Assembly: GCA_045616445.1 (NCBI GenBank)
Contig: JAZLGR010000016.1
Location: 1-60,926 of the forward strand
Source: Fimousia sp045616445
GTDB lineage: Bacteria; Bacillota; Clostridia; Lachnospirales; Lachnospiraceae
Reading direction: 5' to 3'
Length of the DNA: 60,926 nt
The translations under genes were made by a program, and so were the position numbers. Positions 60,480 through 60,926 of this stretch are shown here, piece after piece. Every line of letters starts with the position of its first letter. Position 1 is the first letter of the stretch. The notes below the pieces were generated by a model. The model did not search any database, was not told the DNA's origin, and saw nothing but the letters and a program-made list of their open reading frames with translations.

Positions 60480-60760
60480 AAAGATGGAGGCTGCCATCTG
60501 GGCAGTCACTGAACAAAGCCAACTGTAACAGATAACGTCCACTGAACACAGTGCTGGTACAGGAAGCGAGTCAGTAATCAACAAAACAAAGAATGAGCCA
60601 GTAGTCGGCAGGAATACAAACCATGGGGCATGACCCCGTCGAGGAGCAGAGCTGACACCCTGGTTATGGGCAGGCAGGACGAAGGAAGTTAGGACCGCTG
60701 GAGACAGCGTTGATCCTGGTAGATATGGGAGGTTAGCTGCCATAGAGGGATGGGTATACA
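60480..60760 (+). ncRNA. Candidate IS110 guide (seekRNA/bridge RNA) region
   Basis: No coding gene is convincing downstream of the transposase. Instead there is GC-richer DNA with several short hairpins: CTGCC/GGCAG near 60489-60502, GGGG/CCCC around 60625-60637, and CGCTG/CAGCG near 60692-60705. IS110-family guide RNAs come from a non-coding flank and have internal loops. The limits are my guess and the left flank (59000-59172) is an alternative. Beyond it, 60761-60926 shows only one hairpin (GGGCT/AGCCC, 60885-60899); the right end of the element is not identified. Confidence 0.45.
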
Positions 60761-60926
60761 CAAGGCCAGTAAAGCAAAACCAATGACGTTTTATTTTGTG
60801 TACCCTTTATCCGCTATTTTAGTACCTGATACATTGAAATGCTCGTAACCCCGGCTTATTTTCTGAGATACATAGGGCTGAAAAAGCCCGTATTTTCAAC
60901 AAAAATGACTTGATTATGTAGGGAGG

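Noticed and set aside
59120..60606. GACTACTG (59120-59127) and CAGTAGTC (60599-60606) as inverted ends of the IS element
   Set aside because: An 8-base match between regions of this size is expected about once by chance, and the second copy lies inside the structured flank.
60402..60761. Minus-strand reading frame over the transposase end and right flank of the IS110 element
   Set aside because: No ribosome binding site, no recognisable protein; it runs over the candidate guide-RNA region.

Overview
The window looks like a chromosomal segment of a low-GC Firmicute of class Clostridia, most likely family Lachnospiraceae. Reasons: the conserved clostridial gene order (TIGR03960 radical SAM, TIGR03936, RNase G, L21, Prp, L27, Obg, YhbY, NadD, YqeK, RsfS), strong AGGAGG-type ribosome binding sites, SigA-like promoters, a Prp-processed L27, and protein sequences typical of gut anaerobes. 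Species cannot be fixed from the sequence alone.

Layout. 1-939: the end of a very AT-rich BspA-type leucine-rich-repeat protein, cut by the window edge. 1027-15262: the ribosome and cell-growth block, split between RNase G and L21 by an accessory cassette (4768-10847) holding an M18 aminopeptidase and a five-gene set of ATP-grasp ligase, alpha-E protein, transglutaminase-like protein and two M14-type acylase-like proteins. 15278-16672: divergent lexA and a YneA-like LysM gene sharing a control region packed with LexA boxes. 16771-25710: a seven-gene run for branched-chain amino acids, serine and aspartate-family precursors (leuB, ilvD, ilvB, serC, serA, asd) ending in an mscS channel. 25736-36232: arginine biosynthesis (argH and argG on minus, argJBD on plus, with ArgR-like operators) interleaved with a Lon-like AAA+ ATPase lacking a protease domain and an ECF sigma/beta-propeller pair. 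36258-46325: ComEA-like lipoprotein, two-component system, GerMN lipoprotein, comEC, holA, rpsT, lepA, hemW. 46334-49003: two adjacent COG0523-type GTPases (one with a long His-rich tract, the other fused to a DUF1980-like domain) and dtd. 49094-53810: a hypothetical gene, a ferredoxin-type aldo/keto reductase, a ThrH-type phosphatase, a membrane protein and an RlmI-like methyltransferase. 53814-58999: tRNA-Ser(CGA), a TetR regulator, an OPT peptide transporter, a stand-alone PqqD-like protein, a small membrane protein and a PepD dipeptidase. 59000-60926: an IS110-family element with a structured non-coding flank.

How the genes work together. Three pathways are nearly complete here: serine (serA, serC and the ThrH-type phosphatase), arginine (argJ, argB, argD, argG, argH; argC and argF/carAB are not in the window) and part of the valine/isoleucine/leucine route. 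Peptide handling recurs: M18, PepD, OPT transporter, PqqD-like protein, and the ATP-grasp cassette. The best candidates for undescribed biology are the ATP-grasp/alpha-E/transglutaminase/M14 cassette with a Zn-ligand substitution in one M14 protein, the paired metal GTPases, the protease-less Lon-like ATPase with an altered Walker B, and the IS110 flank as a possible guide RNA. All assignments come from reading motifs by eye; no database search was run.
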